From positions 13,384 to 77,383 of the forward strand of contig DHAP01000001.1 in assembly GCA_002397465.1 (NCBI GenBank): a stretch of 64,000 bases of DNA. Reading direction: 5' to 3'. Source of the DNA: Caryophanales bacterium UBA4951. GTDB lineage: Bacteria; Bacillota_I; Bacilli_A; RFN20; CAG-826. Positions 41,566 through 49,859 of the stretch are shown here, one piece after another (the stretch's first letter is position 1; every line of letters begins with the position of its first letter). The notes beneath the pieces are model-generated. The model ran no database searches and had not been told where the DNA came from. It worked only from the letters and a program-made list of their open reading frames with translations. Position numbers and translations under genes: made by a program.

Positions 41566-41641
41566 TGGTGGTCCATGGTGGGTTTGAACCACCGACCTAG
41601 CGATTATAAGTCGCTCGCTCTGACCACTGCGCTAATGGACC
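41566..41641 (-). tRNA. tRNA-Ile (TAT), direct AUA decoder
   Basis: 76 nt with encoded CCA. Acceptor GGTCCAT/ATGGACC, anticodon stem AGCGA/TCGCT with loop CTTATAA, so the anticodon is TAT. The anticodon arm is the same as that of ordinary bacterial tRNA-Ile2 (GCGACTCATAATCGCT) apart from C34 to T34. T loop TTCAAAC is normal. Confidence 0.93.
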
Positions 41642-41746
41642 AAGTCACAATGCGGCTCGACTATTATAGCTAAGTGCCCATCTCCTAACAATCCAAAATG
41701 AAGTTAAGACATAAAAAGGATGCCTAGGGCATCCAATTTTACTAAA

Positions 41747-41823
41747 TGGTGGCTGAGGGGGGACTCGAACCCTCGACATGCCGGGTATGAGCCGGCTGCT
41801 CTAACCAACTGGGCTACTCAGCC
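41747..41823 (-). tRNA. elongator tRNA-Met (CAT)
   Basis: 77 nt with encoded CCA. Acceptor GGCTGAG/CTCAGCC fully paired, so not an initiator; anticodon stem GCCGG/CCGGC with loop CTCATAC; T loop TTCGAGT. Because the neighbour reads AUA directly, this CAT tRNA is best read as Met rather than lysidine-type Ile2. Confidence 0.9.
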
Positions 41824-41839
41824 ATTTATTAGCTATGTT

Positions 41840-41915
41840 TGGTGGAGCGTAAGAGGCTCGAACTCTCGACCTCATGCTTGCAAAGCACGTGCTCTCCCAA
41901 CTGAGCTAACGCCCC
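41840..41915 (-). tRNA. tRNA-Ala (TGC)
   Basis: 76 nt with encoded CCA. D arm GCTC-AGTTGGGA-GAGC, anticodon stem CGTGC/GCATG with loop TTTGCAA, T loop TTCGAGC. The acceptor contains G3-T70-type wobble (GGGGCGT/ACGCTCC), consistent with the alanine identity pair. First gene of the four-tRNA unit. Confidence 0.94.
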
Positions 41916-41948
41916 AACTTGTGGACTGCCCTTTAAGGCAGCGGGATT

Positions 41949-41977
41949 ATTATACCCATCGGGCTTTTTCTTCTCAA
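41949..41977 (-). promoter_or_regulatory. promoter of the Ala-Met-Ile-Ser tRNA operon
   Basis: TTGAGA, 17-bp spacer, TATAAT on the minus strand. The -10 ends 33 bp before tRNA-Ala. The spacer overlaps the region just after the Gx-transporter gene. Confidence 0.75.
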
Positions 41978-41998
41978 CTAGGAAAGTGAGTATTCATC

Positions 41999-42532
41999 TT
42001 ATTTGAAGCCGTACTGCTTCTTTTGCCGCTCAATAACCCCCGTCTGGATGATCTTATTGGCCACGATGCCGATCAAAACGCCCATCGCTAAGCCAATCAG
42101 CATCATGAACGGGAAATAATAGAAGATCTGCCAGCTGCCAAGGAAGATGACCCCAACGAGCATTTGCCCCAAGTCATGGAAGAGGGCGCCCATCGCGGAG
42201 ACCCCCACAATCGTCATCTTTTTAAAGAGGTATTTAAGAAGAACCATGATCAGCAACGACAAGAAGCTTCCGGCAAAGCTCATCCAAAAGCCCATTTGGA
42301 ACAAAGAACCCCTGACGGCGGCGACGATGAAGACCTTGCCTAAATCGATAAGCGCGGCGTCGAAGATCCCGAATTCATAAAGAACGATGATGATGACGAG
42401 GTTAGCTAGGCCTGGCTTGGCGCCCGGAAGCCATGAAAAATCAATGAAGCTCTCGGCTATGCCTAAAGCTAGGGCCATGGCCAGCATCATACTGAGAAGG
42501 ACTATTTTATGGACGTTGAGGCCTTTCTTCAT
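41999..42532 (-). CDS. Gx transporter family protein (HepT/ECF-S-like membrane protein)
   Basis: 177 residues, about five membrane segments. WLPGAKPGLANLVIII near 34-49 and AALIDLGKVFIVAAVRGSLF near 60-79 match the family, in which small membrane proteins follow NusG-domain-II genes near Rnf clusters. Function is unknown; a precursor or flavin uptake role has been suggested by context only. The start overlaps the previous gene by 4 bp. Last gene of the Rnf operon. Confidence 0.75.
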   Translation of the reverse strand: MKKGLNVHKIVLLSMMLAMALALGIAESFIDFSWLPGAKPGLANLVIIIVLYEFGIFDAALIDLGKVFIVAAVRGSLFQMGFWMSFAGSFLSLLIMVLLKYLFKKMTIVGVSAMGALFHDLGQMLVGVIFLGSWQIFYYFPFMMLIGLAMGVLIGIVANKIIQTGVIERQKKQYGFK

Positions 42533-42915
42533 AAGATGATGTCCGCCTCGGAAGTCCCTAATATCACCACTTCAACTTTGTAATAGGTGCAGATAATCGG
42601 GTGATTGGCCTCGCTGACCCATCCCTGACGCACGCAATATTGATGAGGGCAGTCGGAGTCGCTCACGCAGACGGCGTTCTTTTTGACGCCGATCTTCATG
42701 TGTCCGTCCGTCCCATCGACGTCGATATACTGTGGGGTATCCGAATAGCTGGTGAGATCGAGGGTCATCAAAAGCTTGTTGTCCTTTTTGACGGTGGCCT
42801 GATGGCTTCCTCCGTCTTTAGGGACCGCGACATAGATGGAAAGGCCAATGCCAAGGCAAAAAGCCGTCCCCACCACTATGAAGTCATAGATATATTTCTT
42901 GAAGAAAGCGTTCAT
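42529..42915 (-). CDS. NusG domain II-containing secreted/membrane-anchored protein
   Basis: 128 residues. One N-terminal membrane anchor (about 9-29), then a beta-rich domain with SDSDCPHQYCVRQGWVS near 82-98 holding two Cys, and a C-terminal NHPIICTYYKVEVVI block. This is the domain usually annotated as NusG domain II and found with ApbE and Gx transporter. Overlaps of 4 bp on both sides indicate coupled translation. Function is unknown. Confidence 0.75.
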   Translation of the reverse strand: MNAFFKKYIYDFIVVGTAFCLGIGLSIYVAVPKDGGSHQATVKKDNKLLMTLDLTSYSDTPQYIDVDGTDGHMKIGVKKNAVCVSDSDCPHQYCVRQGWVSEANHPIICTYYKVEVVILGTSEADIIL

Positions 42916-43931
42916 ACCTCAAGGCCATGCTCCACGAGCTCAGTCAATGAGTATGTGCCGTCCTCTTGTTTGCTTAGGCGATAATAAACGGACTTTATGC
43001 CGTATGTGCTTTCAAGCGATTTGGATAGTTCCGACTCGGGACCCAGCTGAATCAGGACCGTCGTGAGAGGGTCCATCACTTTGCTCGAATCACCGACCGC
43101 CGTCACGCCCCACCAATCGACTTTGGCCGATCCGGTCTTCGGGTTGACGATGTGAGAATAATAGGCTCCGTCGACATACGCCAGCTGTTCGGTCACTGCG
43201 CTAGAGCCGACGGCGCCTGAGGAAAGCTCGAATATTTTGCCGTCGAGATTGCTGATTCCAATCTTCCAGTTGGTCCCAGAAGAGTCTTTTTTGCCAAGCT
43301 GAATCGAGGAGGCCCCGGCATTCAATAGATAGTATGGGCAGTCGTTACCCTCCAGATACTTCCCCGCCACCTCAGCGACATAGCCTTTGGCCATCCCGCC
43401 GAGATCGATTTTCCCTTCGCCGTTTCTTCTGACGCTGCAGTTAGCTTCATCGAAGTCCAAGGACGTCTTGCTTGATTTATTTAGTTCTATCCTTATTTCC
43501 TCATCGCTTGGAATCTTGCTCTCCGGAGTCGTCCCATCTTCGCCTTTGGAAGGGAAGAGATCGTCCTTCCATAGACTCACCAATGACCCGATAAAAGGAT
43601 CGTAATAGCCTTCCGACTCCGTCATAAAGTCGACCGCGAACGAAAGCATGTCATAAAGCCTTTGGTCGACTTTGACGTAATCGTTCGTGTTATTTATCGT
43701 GTAGACGTTGTTGAGGCCTGAGACCGCATTGTCGCAATCGGCCAAGTCGTTATATTGATAGAAGATGTCGCCGACCGCGTTGATGAGCTTTTCGCTAGCC
43801 CCATAACTCTTGAGGTTTATGGTCGTGTCCATCGTGAAAAAGCTTGTGCTGACCCATTCGGTCGAGGAAGAACATCCCGAAAGAAAAAAGACCCCAGAGA
43901 AAGCCAAAAATGCGCGGGTTCTTTTTTTCAT
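42912..43931 (-). CDS. apbE: FAD:protein FMN transferase (lipoprotein)
   Basis: 339 residues. Lipobox FLSGCSS near 17. TTSFFTMDTTINL-like start of the mature part (near 28), GKIDLGGMAKGYVAEVA near 172 and GASSIQLGKKD near 208 are the FAD and Mg binding motifs, and SSAVTEQLAYVDGAYYSHIVNP near 246 completes the pattern. It attaches FMN to a threonine of its target proteins outside the membrane. RnfG and RnfD in the same operon are the expected targets. Confidence 0.93.
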   Translation of the reverse strand: MKKRTRAFLAFSGVFFLSGCSSSTEWVSTSFFTMDTTINLKSYGASEKLINAVGDIFYQYNDLADCDNAVSGLNNVYTINNTNDYVKVDQRLYDMLSFAVDFMTESEGYYDPFIGSLVSLWKDDLFPSKGEDGTTPESKIPSDEEIRIELNKSSKTSLDFDEANCSVRRNGEGKIDLGGMAKGYVAEVAGKYLEGNDCPYYLLNAGASSIQLGKKDSSGTNWKIGISNLDGKIFELSSGAVGSSAVTEQLAYVDGAYYSHIVNPKTGSAKVDWWGVTAVGDSSKVMDPLTTVLIQLGPESELSKSLESTYGIKSVYYRLSKQEDGTYSLTELVEHGLEV

Positions 43932-43956
43932 ATCTGAATTATATAGTAAACAGGCT

Positions 43957-44283
43957 TTATAAGGTAGGCACGTGCTTATTGCCGTCCTTATCCGGATGTT
44001 CGGCCAAATAAGCGATAATCGGGTCGTAGTTCTTTTCTTTTTTGCCGACCTTGCAGGTGCTGACCTTTTTGCACTCGCCAGTCACCAAGGCTTCCGCCAT
44101 CGCGTGGCATCCGGCAAAGCCACAGGCTCCGCAGTTGGCGTTTGGAAGCATCTTCTCGACGGCGGCGATGCGTGGGTCTTCCTCAACATGGAAGAATTTC
44201 TCCGCAAGGACGAGAACCACCCCAAAGAGTAGGCCAAGCCCAGCCAAGATCAAGAGTCCATAGAGGATGTAGAGATAGTCCAT
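43957..44283 (-). CDS. rnfB: RnfB, short form lacking the ferredoxin domains
   Basis: 108 residues from the ATG at 44283 (GGTGG 8 nt upstream). One N-terminal membrane helix (about 4-28), then NANCGACGFAGCHAMAEALV near 50-69 with three Cys and a fourth in TGEC: the RnfB-type 4Fe-4S domain. The usual two 4Fe-4S ferredoxin repeats (family length about 260-330) are absent; the stop is clean and ends in a polar tail with one more Cys. It carries electrons between ferredoxin and the membrane part of Rnf. Confidence 0.83.
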   Translation of the reverse strand: MDYLYILYGLLILAGLGLLFGVVLVLAEKFFHVEEDPRIAAVEKMLPNANCGACGFAGCHAMAEALVTGECKKVSTCKVGKKEKNYDPIIAYLAEHPDKDGNKHVPTL

Positions 44284-44285
44284 TA

Positions 44286-44495
44286 TTAATTGCCACCTTT
44301 CTTTTTGTCTTCGAGTTTCTTTTTGTAGAAGCAAGCCCCATTCGAACAATTAGAGCATGTTTCATCGTCGACTTTGATGTTCTCGCATCCCTTGGGGACG
44401 GGAGCTCTTCGATAGGCCACAAAGCTCCAAACGAAGAGGGCCAACAGAAGGACTATCATGACGACGGCGATGATGATGTAGACGTATTGCGGCAT
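44286..44495 (-). CDS. small Cys-containing single-pass membrane protein in the rnf operon
   Basis: 69 residues. One membrane helix at about 5-26, then a cytoplasmic or exposed domain with CENIKVDDETCSNCSNGAC (four Cys at about 37, 47, 50 and 55) and a very basic tail. It lies between rnfA (1 bp gap) and rnfB (2 bp gap), in the same direction. No known Rnf subunit matches. The Cys pattern could hold a metal or Fe-S cluster and might stand in for the ferredoxin part missing from RnfB; that is inference. Confidence 0.7.
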   Translation of the reverse strand: MPQYVYIIIAVVMIVLLLALFVWSFVAYRRAPVPKGCENIKVDDETCSNCSNGACFYKKKLEDKKKGGN

Positions 44496-44496
44496 C

Positions 44497-45093
44497 TTAC
44501 GCGCCTATTCCCGATAATCCCATGAAAGCCATGGCCATGATGGCGGCTGTGATAAGGGCGATCGGAACCCCTTTGAAAGCCCTGGGGACCGGGTAGGCCT
44601 CCAGACGGGTCCTGATGCATGAGAAGACGAAGATGACAAGTAAGAACCCTAATGAGGTGCCGATGGCGTTAGCCATGCTCATGCCGAAGTCCAATGCCTG
44701 GTCGGTGTTGCTCTGGGCAACGCCAAGGACGGCGCAGTTCGTTGTAATGAGCGGAAGGTAGATGCCAAGGCTCTTATAAAGGGCCGGCGAGTATTTCTTG
44801 ATGAAGAGTCCCACCACTTGGACCAATGAGGCGATGACGAGGATGTAGACGACGGTGTCCATGAAAGTCAAGCCGGCTGGAACAAGGATGTAGTTGTAGA
44901 TCGGCCAGCAAACCAAAGAGGCCAAGATGATGACGAAGGTGACCGCCAGTCCCATGGAGACCGCGGATTTGGCCTTATTGCCAACGCCAATGAAAGAGCA
45001 GATTCCATAGAATCTCGAGAGGACGACGTTGTCGACTAACATGCTCGAGACGATAGCCATCAAAAACGAAACGAAATAAGCATAGGCTCCCAT
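44497..45093 (-). CDS. rnfA: Rnf complex subunit A
   Basis: 198 residues, six membrane segments. DNVVLSRFYGICSFIGVGNK near 21-40 and TTNCAVLGVAQSN near 118 each contain a Cys of the RnfA/E pair that coordinates the in-membrane Fe-S cluster. One bp after rnfE. Confidence 0.93.
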   Translation of the reverse strand: MGAYAYFVSFLMAIVSSMLVDNVVLSRFYGICSFIGVGNKAKSAVSMGLAVTFVIILASLVCWPIYNYILVPAGLTFMDTVVYILVIASLVQVVGLFIKKYSPALYKSLGIYLPLITTNCAVLGVAQSNTDQALDFGMSMANAIGTSLGFLLVIFVFSCIRTRLEAYPVPRAFKGVPIALITAAIMAMAFMGLSGIGA

Positions 45094-45094
45094 C

Positions 45095-45829
45095 TTACTT
45101 GCCCTCCTTCACTAACGTGTTCTCTTTGGCTTTGGCCTGAGCGGCGAAAGCGGCCTTGCGGCGTTTGACTGATTCGACGTCTTTTTTGTGATATCTCACC
45201 GCGGCGATGATGGCCATGATGATGCCGAAGACGATGAAGCCGCCGGCTGGGTTGGCAAATAGCGACAACGAGAAATCGTATCCGTCTCCTTTGAGGATCG
45301 GAAGCGTCACTTCTGGGATGAAGGTGAAGATCTTGCCGAAGCTGAGGGTTCCGGTTCCGATGACTTCCCTGATAAGTCCCATGACCATCAAGGCCAAGGT
45401 GTAGCCGATGCCGTTTCCTAAGCCATCCAAGAAGCTGTCAAGGACGGTATTCTGATTGGCGAAGGCCTCAGCCCTGCCAAGGACGATGCAGTTGACGACG
45501 ACCAGCGACAAGAAGACGCCTAATGATGAATAGAGTTCTGGAAGGAATGCCTGGGTCATCATTTTCACTATCGTGACGAAAGTGGCGATGATGACGATGT
45601 AGGCCGGGGTCTCGATCTCTTCAGGGATGACTTTCCTAAGAAGAGAGATAAGAACATTCGAGCAAACAAGAACGAAGGTGAGCAAAAGTCCCATGCCGAT
45701 GCTGACTTCGAGAGAAGTCGTGACCGCAAGAGCGGGACAGGTACCTAGAATGGCGACGAAAAGAGGATTTTCTTTGATGATGCCTGCTACGAAAGATTCT
45801 TTGTGGCGGGCTTTAGCGATGCTGTCCAT
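45095..45829 (-). CDS. rnfE: Rnf complex subunit E
   Basis: 244 residues, six membrane segments. GTCPALAVTTSLEVSIGMG near 29-47 and VVNCIVLGRAEAFA near 111 carry the cluster Cys. A basic tail of about 30 residues follows the last membrane segment. It pairs with RnfA around the intramembrane Fe-S centre. Confidence 0.93.
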   Translation of the reverse strand: MDSIAKARHKESFVAGIIKENPLFVAILGTCPALAVTTSLEVSIGMGLLLTFVLVCSNVLISLLRKVIPEEIETPAYIVIIATFVTIVKMMTQAFLPELYSSLGVFLSLVVVNCIVLGRAEAFANQNTVLDSFLDGLGNGIGYTLALMVMGLIREVIGTGTLSFGKIFTFIPEVTLPILKGDGYDFSLSLFANPAGGFIVFGIIMAIIAAVRYHKKDVESVKRRKAAFAAQAKAKENTLVKEGK

Positions 45830-45842
45830 TGTTTCCTCCTTC

Positions 45843-46379
45843 TTATAATGACGAATAATAAGTCAACGACTCTTCGACGATGCTCTTGATGAGTTTGGCG
45901 CCATAGGTGGCTCCGCTACTCGTATTGGCCAAGGTGGTCGTAGATGGGGAGTTGTTATATCTATCGAGATAGACATCTTCAAGTTCCGTCTTCTTGGTCT
46001 GCTCATCGTTTATCAGATAGACTTTGCCAAGCGTTGGGCTGGTTTTGTCCCCGCTCACGCCGACAAGCAAAGAAATCTCACCATAGCTGTTGGATCCGAC
46101 TCCGGCGAAGCATGTCCCCAAAAGATCGCTCTTGGAGGTATCGCCATAGACGTTGTAGTAGCCAGTGACATAACTGCCACCGCTAATTTCGATTTTGTCG
46201 CTGAGGGCGGCTTTTGAGGGGTAGATGAAATCAATCGCGGTCGAGATCTTCGCTTCCTCGTTGGCCTTGATTATCGGCGATGCAATGACGTTGCTAAGTG
46301 TGATCAGTAAGGCTGAAGCCCCACAGATGGCGGCTAGGATGCCACCGATCTTAAGGCTTTTCTTGCTTAATTCATTCAT
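45843..46379 (-). CDS. rnfG: Rnf complex subunit G, flavinylated
   Basis: 178 residues. One N-terminal membrane helix (about 12-33), then the FMN-binding domain with the flavinylation motif SGAT at 155-158; Thr158 is the expected attachment site. The ApbE gene in the same operon supplies the transfer activity. Short compared with the usual ~200 residues, ending soon after the motif. Overlaps rnfD by 4 bp. Confidence 0.9.
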   Translation of the reverse strand: MNELSKKSLKIGGILAAICGASALLITLSNVIASPIIKANEEAKISTAIDFIYPSKAALSDKIEISGGSYVTGYYNVYGDTSKSDLLGTCFAGVGSNSYGEISLLVGVSGDKTSPTLGKVYLINDEQTKKTELEDVYLDRYNNSPSTTTLANTSSGATYGAKLIKSIVEESLTYYSSL

Positions 46380-47644
46380 AGCTTAAGGATGCCTTTCGAA
46401 TCTAGTATGAGGCGGATGGCCTCGCTAGGACCGGTCGAGCCATCGGCCGATGTAGTTGTGCCTATGCTTGAGCTGCTTTCGCTGGAAACAGGCTCATTCA
46501 GTCCGACTTTGGCTGACAAAGCCCATAAGACGATGGCGATGGAAACCACTCCGATGAGGGCCATCGCAAGGATGTTCTTCCAGGTGTAGGCGTTGGTGCT
46601 CCACTTTGGATAGTCGAGAACCGGCGCGAACATATTGGCGATAAGGATTGAGAAAGCCACGCCTTCATAAACGTAGTTGAATCCATTGACGAAGAGTCGG
46701 ATGAAGACGGTCGCAACGGCCGCGATCATGCCATACATGATTCGTGAAGGTCGCGTTATTGGCATCGTGACAGGATCCGTCAGCATGTAGGTCGCTCCGA
46801 AGAGGACGCCACCGGAAAGCAGCTGATATCCCAAGAACTGGAAGACGCCGATTTCTGGGGTCTTCACGTGGACGATGATTCCAGCGAAGAGCATCAAGAC
46901 ACAGAACGTGCCAAGGTAAGAGACGACGACTCTCCAATCAATGGTCCTTCTGATCAAAAGATAAGCTAATCCGATAAGGATGCAATACTTGGATATTTCG
47001 CCCATGGTTCCGTAGGTATTCCCAAGGAAGAGGTCCAAAAGCGAGAACTTGCTATAGGGAGATGCGCTGGTCAAATATCCTTTGCCAAGGAAAGTGCCGC
47101 TTGTGTTCACATCGACGACATTGTGCTGGGTCCAGCTATCATAGAAGGATCCGAAGCACTCTTTTGTGAAAATGAAACCGACGACGGCGGGGTTGAAGAT
47201 GTTATGTCCGGTCCCACCGAAGACGAGTTTGCCGATGACCATGCCGAAGACACAGCCGACGATGATGATGAAATAGATCGCCCAAGTCGGATTTGTTGTC
47301 TTGGCTGGAATGCACATCGCGAAGATGATGCCTGAGATGGCCGGAACCAAGAAGTTGTTGATGTCATAGGCCTTCAAGCCATGCATCAGCTGCTCGCCGA
47401 ACTTATGATGCTCACCATCATAAGGGATCCGGTTCTTGATAAGGACGTAGATGAACTCGCATAGAGCCATGACGGCCACTGAAAGAAGGATGTTTCTGAC
47501 GGCATCGAGTCCGAAGTAGACGAGGTCGAAAATGACGACAGGAGCGAGGGCGATGAGGACATCGACCATCATCCTGGTTAATGAATCCCTCCGACGAAGA
47601 TGCGGAGAAGTCTGTTGGACTATTTGAATTGATGAATCGTTCAT
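46376..47644 (-). CDS. rnfD: Rnf complex subunit D, flavinylated
   Basis: 422 residues, about ten membrane segments. GGTGHNIFNPAVVGF near 143 is strongly conserved, and YMLTDPVTMPIT near 285 is the covalent FMN site. The C-terminal tail is rich in Ser (VSSESSSSIG) and about 60 residues longer than the last helix; its role is unknown. It forms the cation-conducting part with RnfA/E. Confidence 0.92.
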   Translation of the reverse strand: MNDSSIQIVQQTSPHLRRRDSLTRMMVDVLIALAPVVIFDLVYFGLDAVRNILLSVAVMALCEFIYVLIKNRIPYDGEHHKFGEQLMHGLKAYDINNFLVPAISGIIFAMCIPAKTTNPTWAIYFIIIVGCVFGMVIGKLVFGGTGHNIFNPAVVGFIFTKECFGSFYDSWTQHNVVDVNTSGTFLGKGYLTSASPYSKFSLLDLFLGNTYGTMGEISKYCILIGLAYLLIRRTIDWRVVVSYLGTFCVLMLFAGIIVHVKTPEIGVFQFLGYQLLSGGVLFGATYMLTDPVTMPITRPSRIMYGMIAAVATVFIRLFVNGFNYVYEGVAFSILIANMFAPVLDYPKWSTNAYTWKNILAMALIGVVSIAIVLWALSAKVGLNEPVSSESSSSIGTTTSADGSTGPSEAIRLILDSKGILKL

Positions 47645-48951
47645 GGAAGCTTAGCGATTATTTTCGCCCTCCTGACATAATCTAGAAGTGGAATCTTCGA
47701 AGTGCAGCTGTAAGAGCAAAGGCCACATTCCATGCAGCTCAACGGATTGAGCGCTTTGACGCGGGCTTTGTCGACCGGGACGCTCTTCATGGCGTTCATG
47801 ATCTGGACTGGCTGCAAACCAACCGGGCAAGAAAGGACGCAAGAGCCGCATCTGATGCATGGCTGTTCCTTCCACTTCTCCTCATTGAGGACGATGACGG
47901 AAGTAACGGTCTTGGTGATGATGCAATCATCGTTAGGAAGCGAGGCTCCCATCATCGGGCCGCCGAGGATGAAGACTTTCTTCTTCTCGGGCTCGGCATA
48001 TCCGCCGCAGGCGTCAAGCAAACTCTTGATCGGAGTCCCGACTCTCACGCGGAAGTTGGCTGGATGGACGATGCCATCGCCTGATATGGAAACGTTTCTT
48101 TCGATGACCGGCTTGTTGAATTTGACGTTGAGGTAAATTCCATAGGCCGTGGTGACGTTGACGTTCATGACGCCATATTCGCTAGGAAGATGACCATGTG
48201 GGACGACGATTCCCGTCGCGCCTTTGATCATGGCAATTTCCCATCCTTGCGGATAGAAGTTCTTCAAACGGCAGAGTTTGACGCCGCAATCTGGGTGGCG
48301 GGCTAGCTCTGCATCGTAGACATCGGCGAGGTCCTGATACTTTTTCTTCACGCAAAGAAGAGCGTTATGGCAGTCAAAAGCCTGCTCCATAATCTCAATG
48401 CCTTTGATGATTTCCTCAGGGTGCTCAAGCATCATGCGGTGGTCGGCAGTGACCGATGGCTCACACTCGATGCCGTCGATGATGATATGGTCGATCTTGT
48501 TCTTGGTCTGGAATTTGACGTAGGTCGGGAACGAAGATCCGCCAAGTCCCACCGACGCGCAGTTCTTAAGAATCTCGGTGATGTCATCCTTGGTCAACTT
48601 CTTGATCTCATCGTCGCTTCTTTCTTTGACCGATGGGTCCATCGTGTCCTTGAAGTCGTTATGAATCTTGATGAAATTAACGAGTTTGCCAGAACGGTGG
48701 TAATGTCTCTCATAACCAACGAAAGTGCCACTGCATGTGGCATGGATCGGCTGGTCAAAGAATGCGGCGTGGCGCATGCCGATAAGCTGGCAGCAATTGA
48801 CGTGATCGCCTTCTTTGATGAAGACGTCAGCTTTGCCGCATCTGGCATTGTCGGTAGCGATGAAAAGAAATTCTGGCGCAGGGGCCGGAACTGTCGGCAG
48901 CTCACCCAAGATTTTTTTGCTGTCTTGAATCCTTCTTGTCTTTGCTATCAT
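47641..48951 (-). CDS. rnfC: Rnf complex subunit C, NADH-binding
   Basis: 436 residues, normal for the short form. Flavin/NAD domain with GASVGLGGSSFPTYVKF-like block near 131-147, then SLBB region, then two 4Fe-4S motifs CIRCGSCVLSCP near 365 and CMECGLCSYSC near 405. It binds NAD at the membrane face. First gene of the operon; about 165 bp separate it from the next unit. TATAGT lies 11 nt before the ATG and no clear ribosome-binding site is seen. Confidence 0.93.
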   Translation of the reverse strand: MIAKTRRIQDSKKILGELPTVPAPAPEFLFIATDNARCGKADVFIKEGDHVNCCQLIGMRHAAFFDQPIHATCSGTFVGYERHYHRSGKLVNFIKIHNDFKDTMDPSVKERSDDEIKKLTKDDITEILKNCASVGLGGSSFPTYVKFQTKNKIDHIIIDGIECEPSVTADHRMMLEHPEEIIKGIEIMEQAFDCHNALLCVKKKYQDLADVYDAELARHPDCGVKLCRLKNFYPQGWEIAMIKGATGIVVPHGHLPSEYGVMNVNVTTAYGIYLNVKFNKPVIERNVSISGDGIVHPANFRVRVGTPIKSLLDACGGYAEPEKKKVFILGGPMMGASLPNDDCIITKTVTSVIVLNEEKWKEQPCIRCGSCVLSCPVGLQPVQIMNAMKSVPVDKARVKALNPLSCMECGLCSYSCTSKIPLLDYVRRAKIIAKLP

Positions 48952-49115
48952 TTTTAAAAGGGACTATAAGTCCAATCCTTTATCAAAAGGAATTATAACC
49001 AATCGGTAAAAAAGTAAAAGGGATTTGATAAGGTATTATTTTACCAGTTGGAGAATTTATCGGCCATATCGATGAAAAACGCCTATAGGGATATCGGTAA
49101 TTCGCAATTGTTAAG

Positions 49116-49655
49116 TTATTGCTCTGTCGGTCGGCAGCCTAATGAAATGAGACACTCCTCAAGAAGGGAAAAACTCACAACGCGGTAATGGGGGTCATAA
49201 GCTTTTGAGTATGTTTCGGAATGATGGACGGGTTTCTTGTCCTTGAGGAGGATTTTCGATTTATCACCCCAGGAAGAGAAGTCTCCGTTAATCTCGCCAT
49301 GATCAATCAAAAGCGTGACAACATCAATGTTTTTCTTTAGCGAATCCCCATCGTTTTTGTAGAGCAACGCGCTCCGTAAAAAGAGCTCAAAGAGGTCGAA
49401 TTCCTCCCAGCCATAGCCCTTCCAGGACCTCATGTTAACCCGGCATAACAAGGGTGAGATCATCTCATATAACGGCATGTTTTTGTCTTCTTTTAGAGGG
49501 GTGTACTCCTCAAGAAAGGCCTGATGGGCTTTTTCATAATCGCTGAGCATATGCTCTCCACCGAAAGAGGCTTGATAGACAAGTTTCAGCAAATCCTCAG
49601 TCTCCATCTTCGGATGATTTAGGCAGTTGGCGATGACGCAGTCTTTAAATTCCAT
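49116..49655 (-). CDS. conserved protein of unknown function
   Basis: 179 residues from the ATG at 49655; a longer frame to 49802 runs into tRNA-Arg and is rejected. VYQASFGGEHMLSDYEKAHQ near 27-46 and LLCRVNMRSWKGYGWEEFDLF near 68-88 are the conserved parts, resembling an uncharacterised Firmicutes family. TATATT ends 6 nt before the ATG, with no ribosome-binding site. Possibly transcribed with the tRNA-Arg/purAB unit upstream, or from its own leaderless promoter. Confidence 0.6.
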   Translation of the reverse strand: MEFKDCVIANCLNHPKMETEDLLKLVYQASFGGEHMLSDYEKAHQAFLEEYTPLKEDKNMPLYEMISPLLCRVNMRSWKGYGWEEFDLFELFLRSALLYKNDGDSLKKNIDVVTLLIDHGEINGDFSSWGDKSKILLKDKKPVHHSETYSKAYDPHYRVVSFSLLEECLISLGCRPTEQ

Positions 49656-49772
49656 GAGGAAAATATAGACCACGCCGAGACTATTGAAAATCGTTAATCG
49701 AGATAAACACTGTCTTGAATAAAAAATCCGAACCACCGCCATAAAGGCAAACGGCTCGGATAAGGTCCGAAT

Positions 49773-49849
49773 TGGCGCCCCGAGCAGGATTTGAACCCGC
49801 AACCCTCAGATTCGAAGTCTGGTACTCTATCCAGTTGCGCTATCGGGGC
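49773..49849 (-). tRNA. tRNA-Arg (TCG)
   Basis: 77 nt with encoded CCA. Acceptor GCCCCGA/TCGGGGC, anticodon stem CAGAC/CTGAG-type with loop TTCGAAT, T arm GCGGG-TTCAAAT-CCTGC. Only 10 bp after the purB stop, so it is probably cut from the purA-purB transcript. Confidence 0.95.
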
Positions 49850-49859
49850 GTAACTAGGA

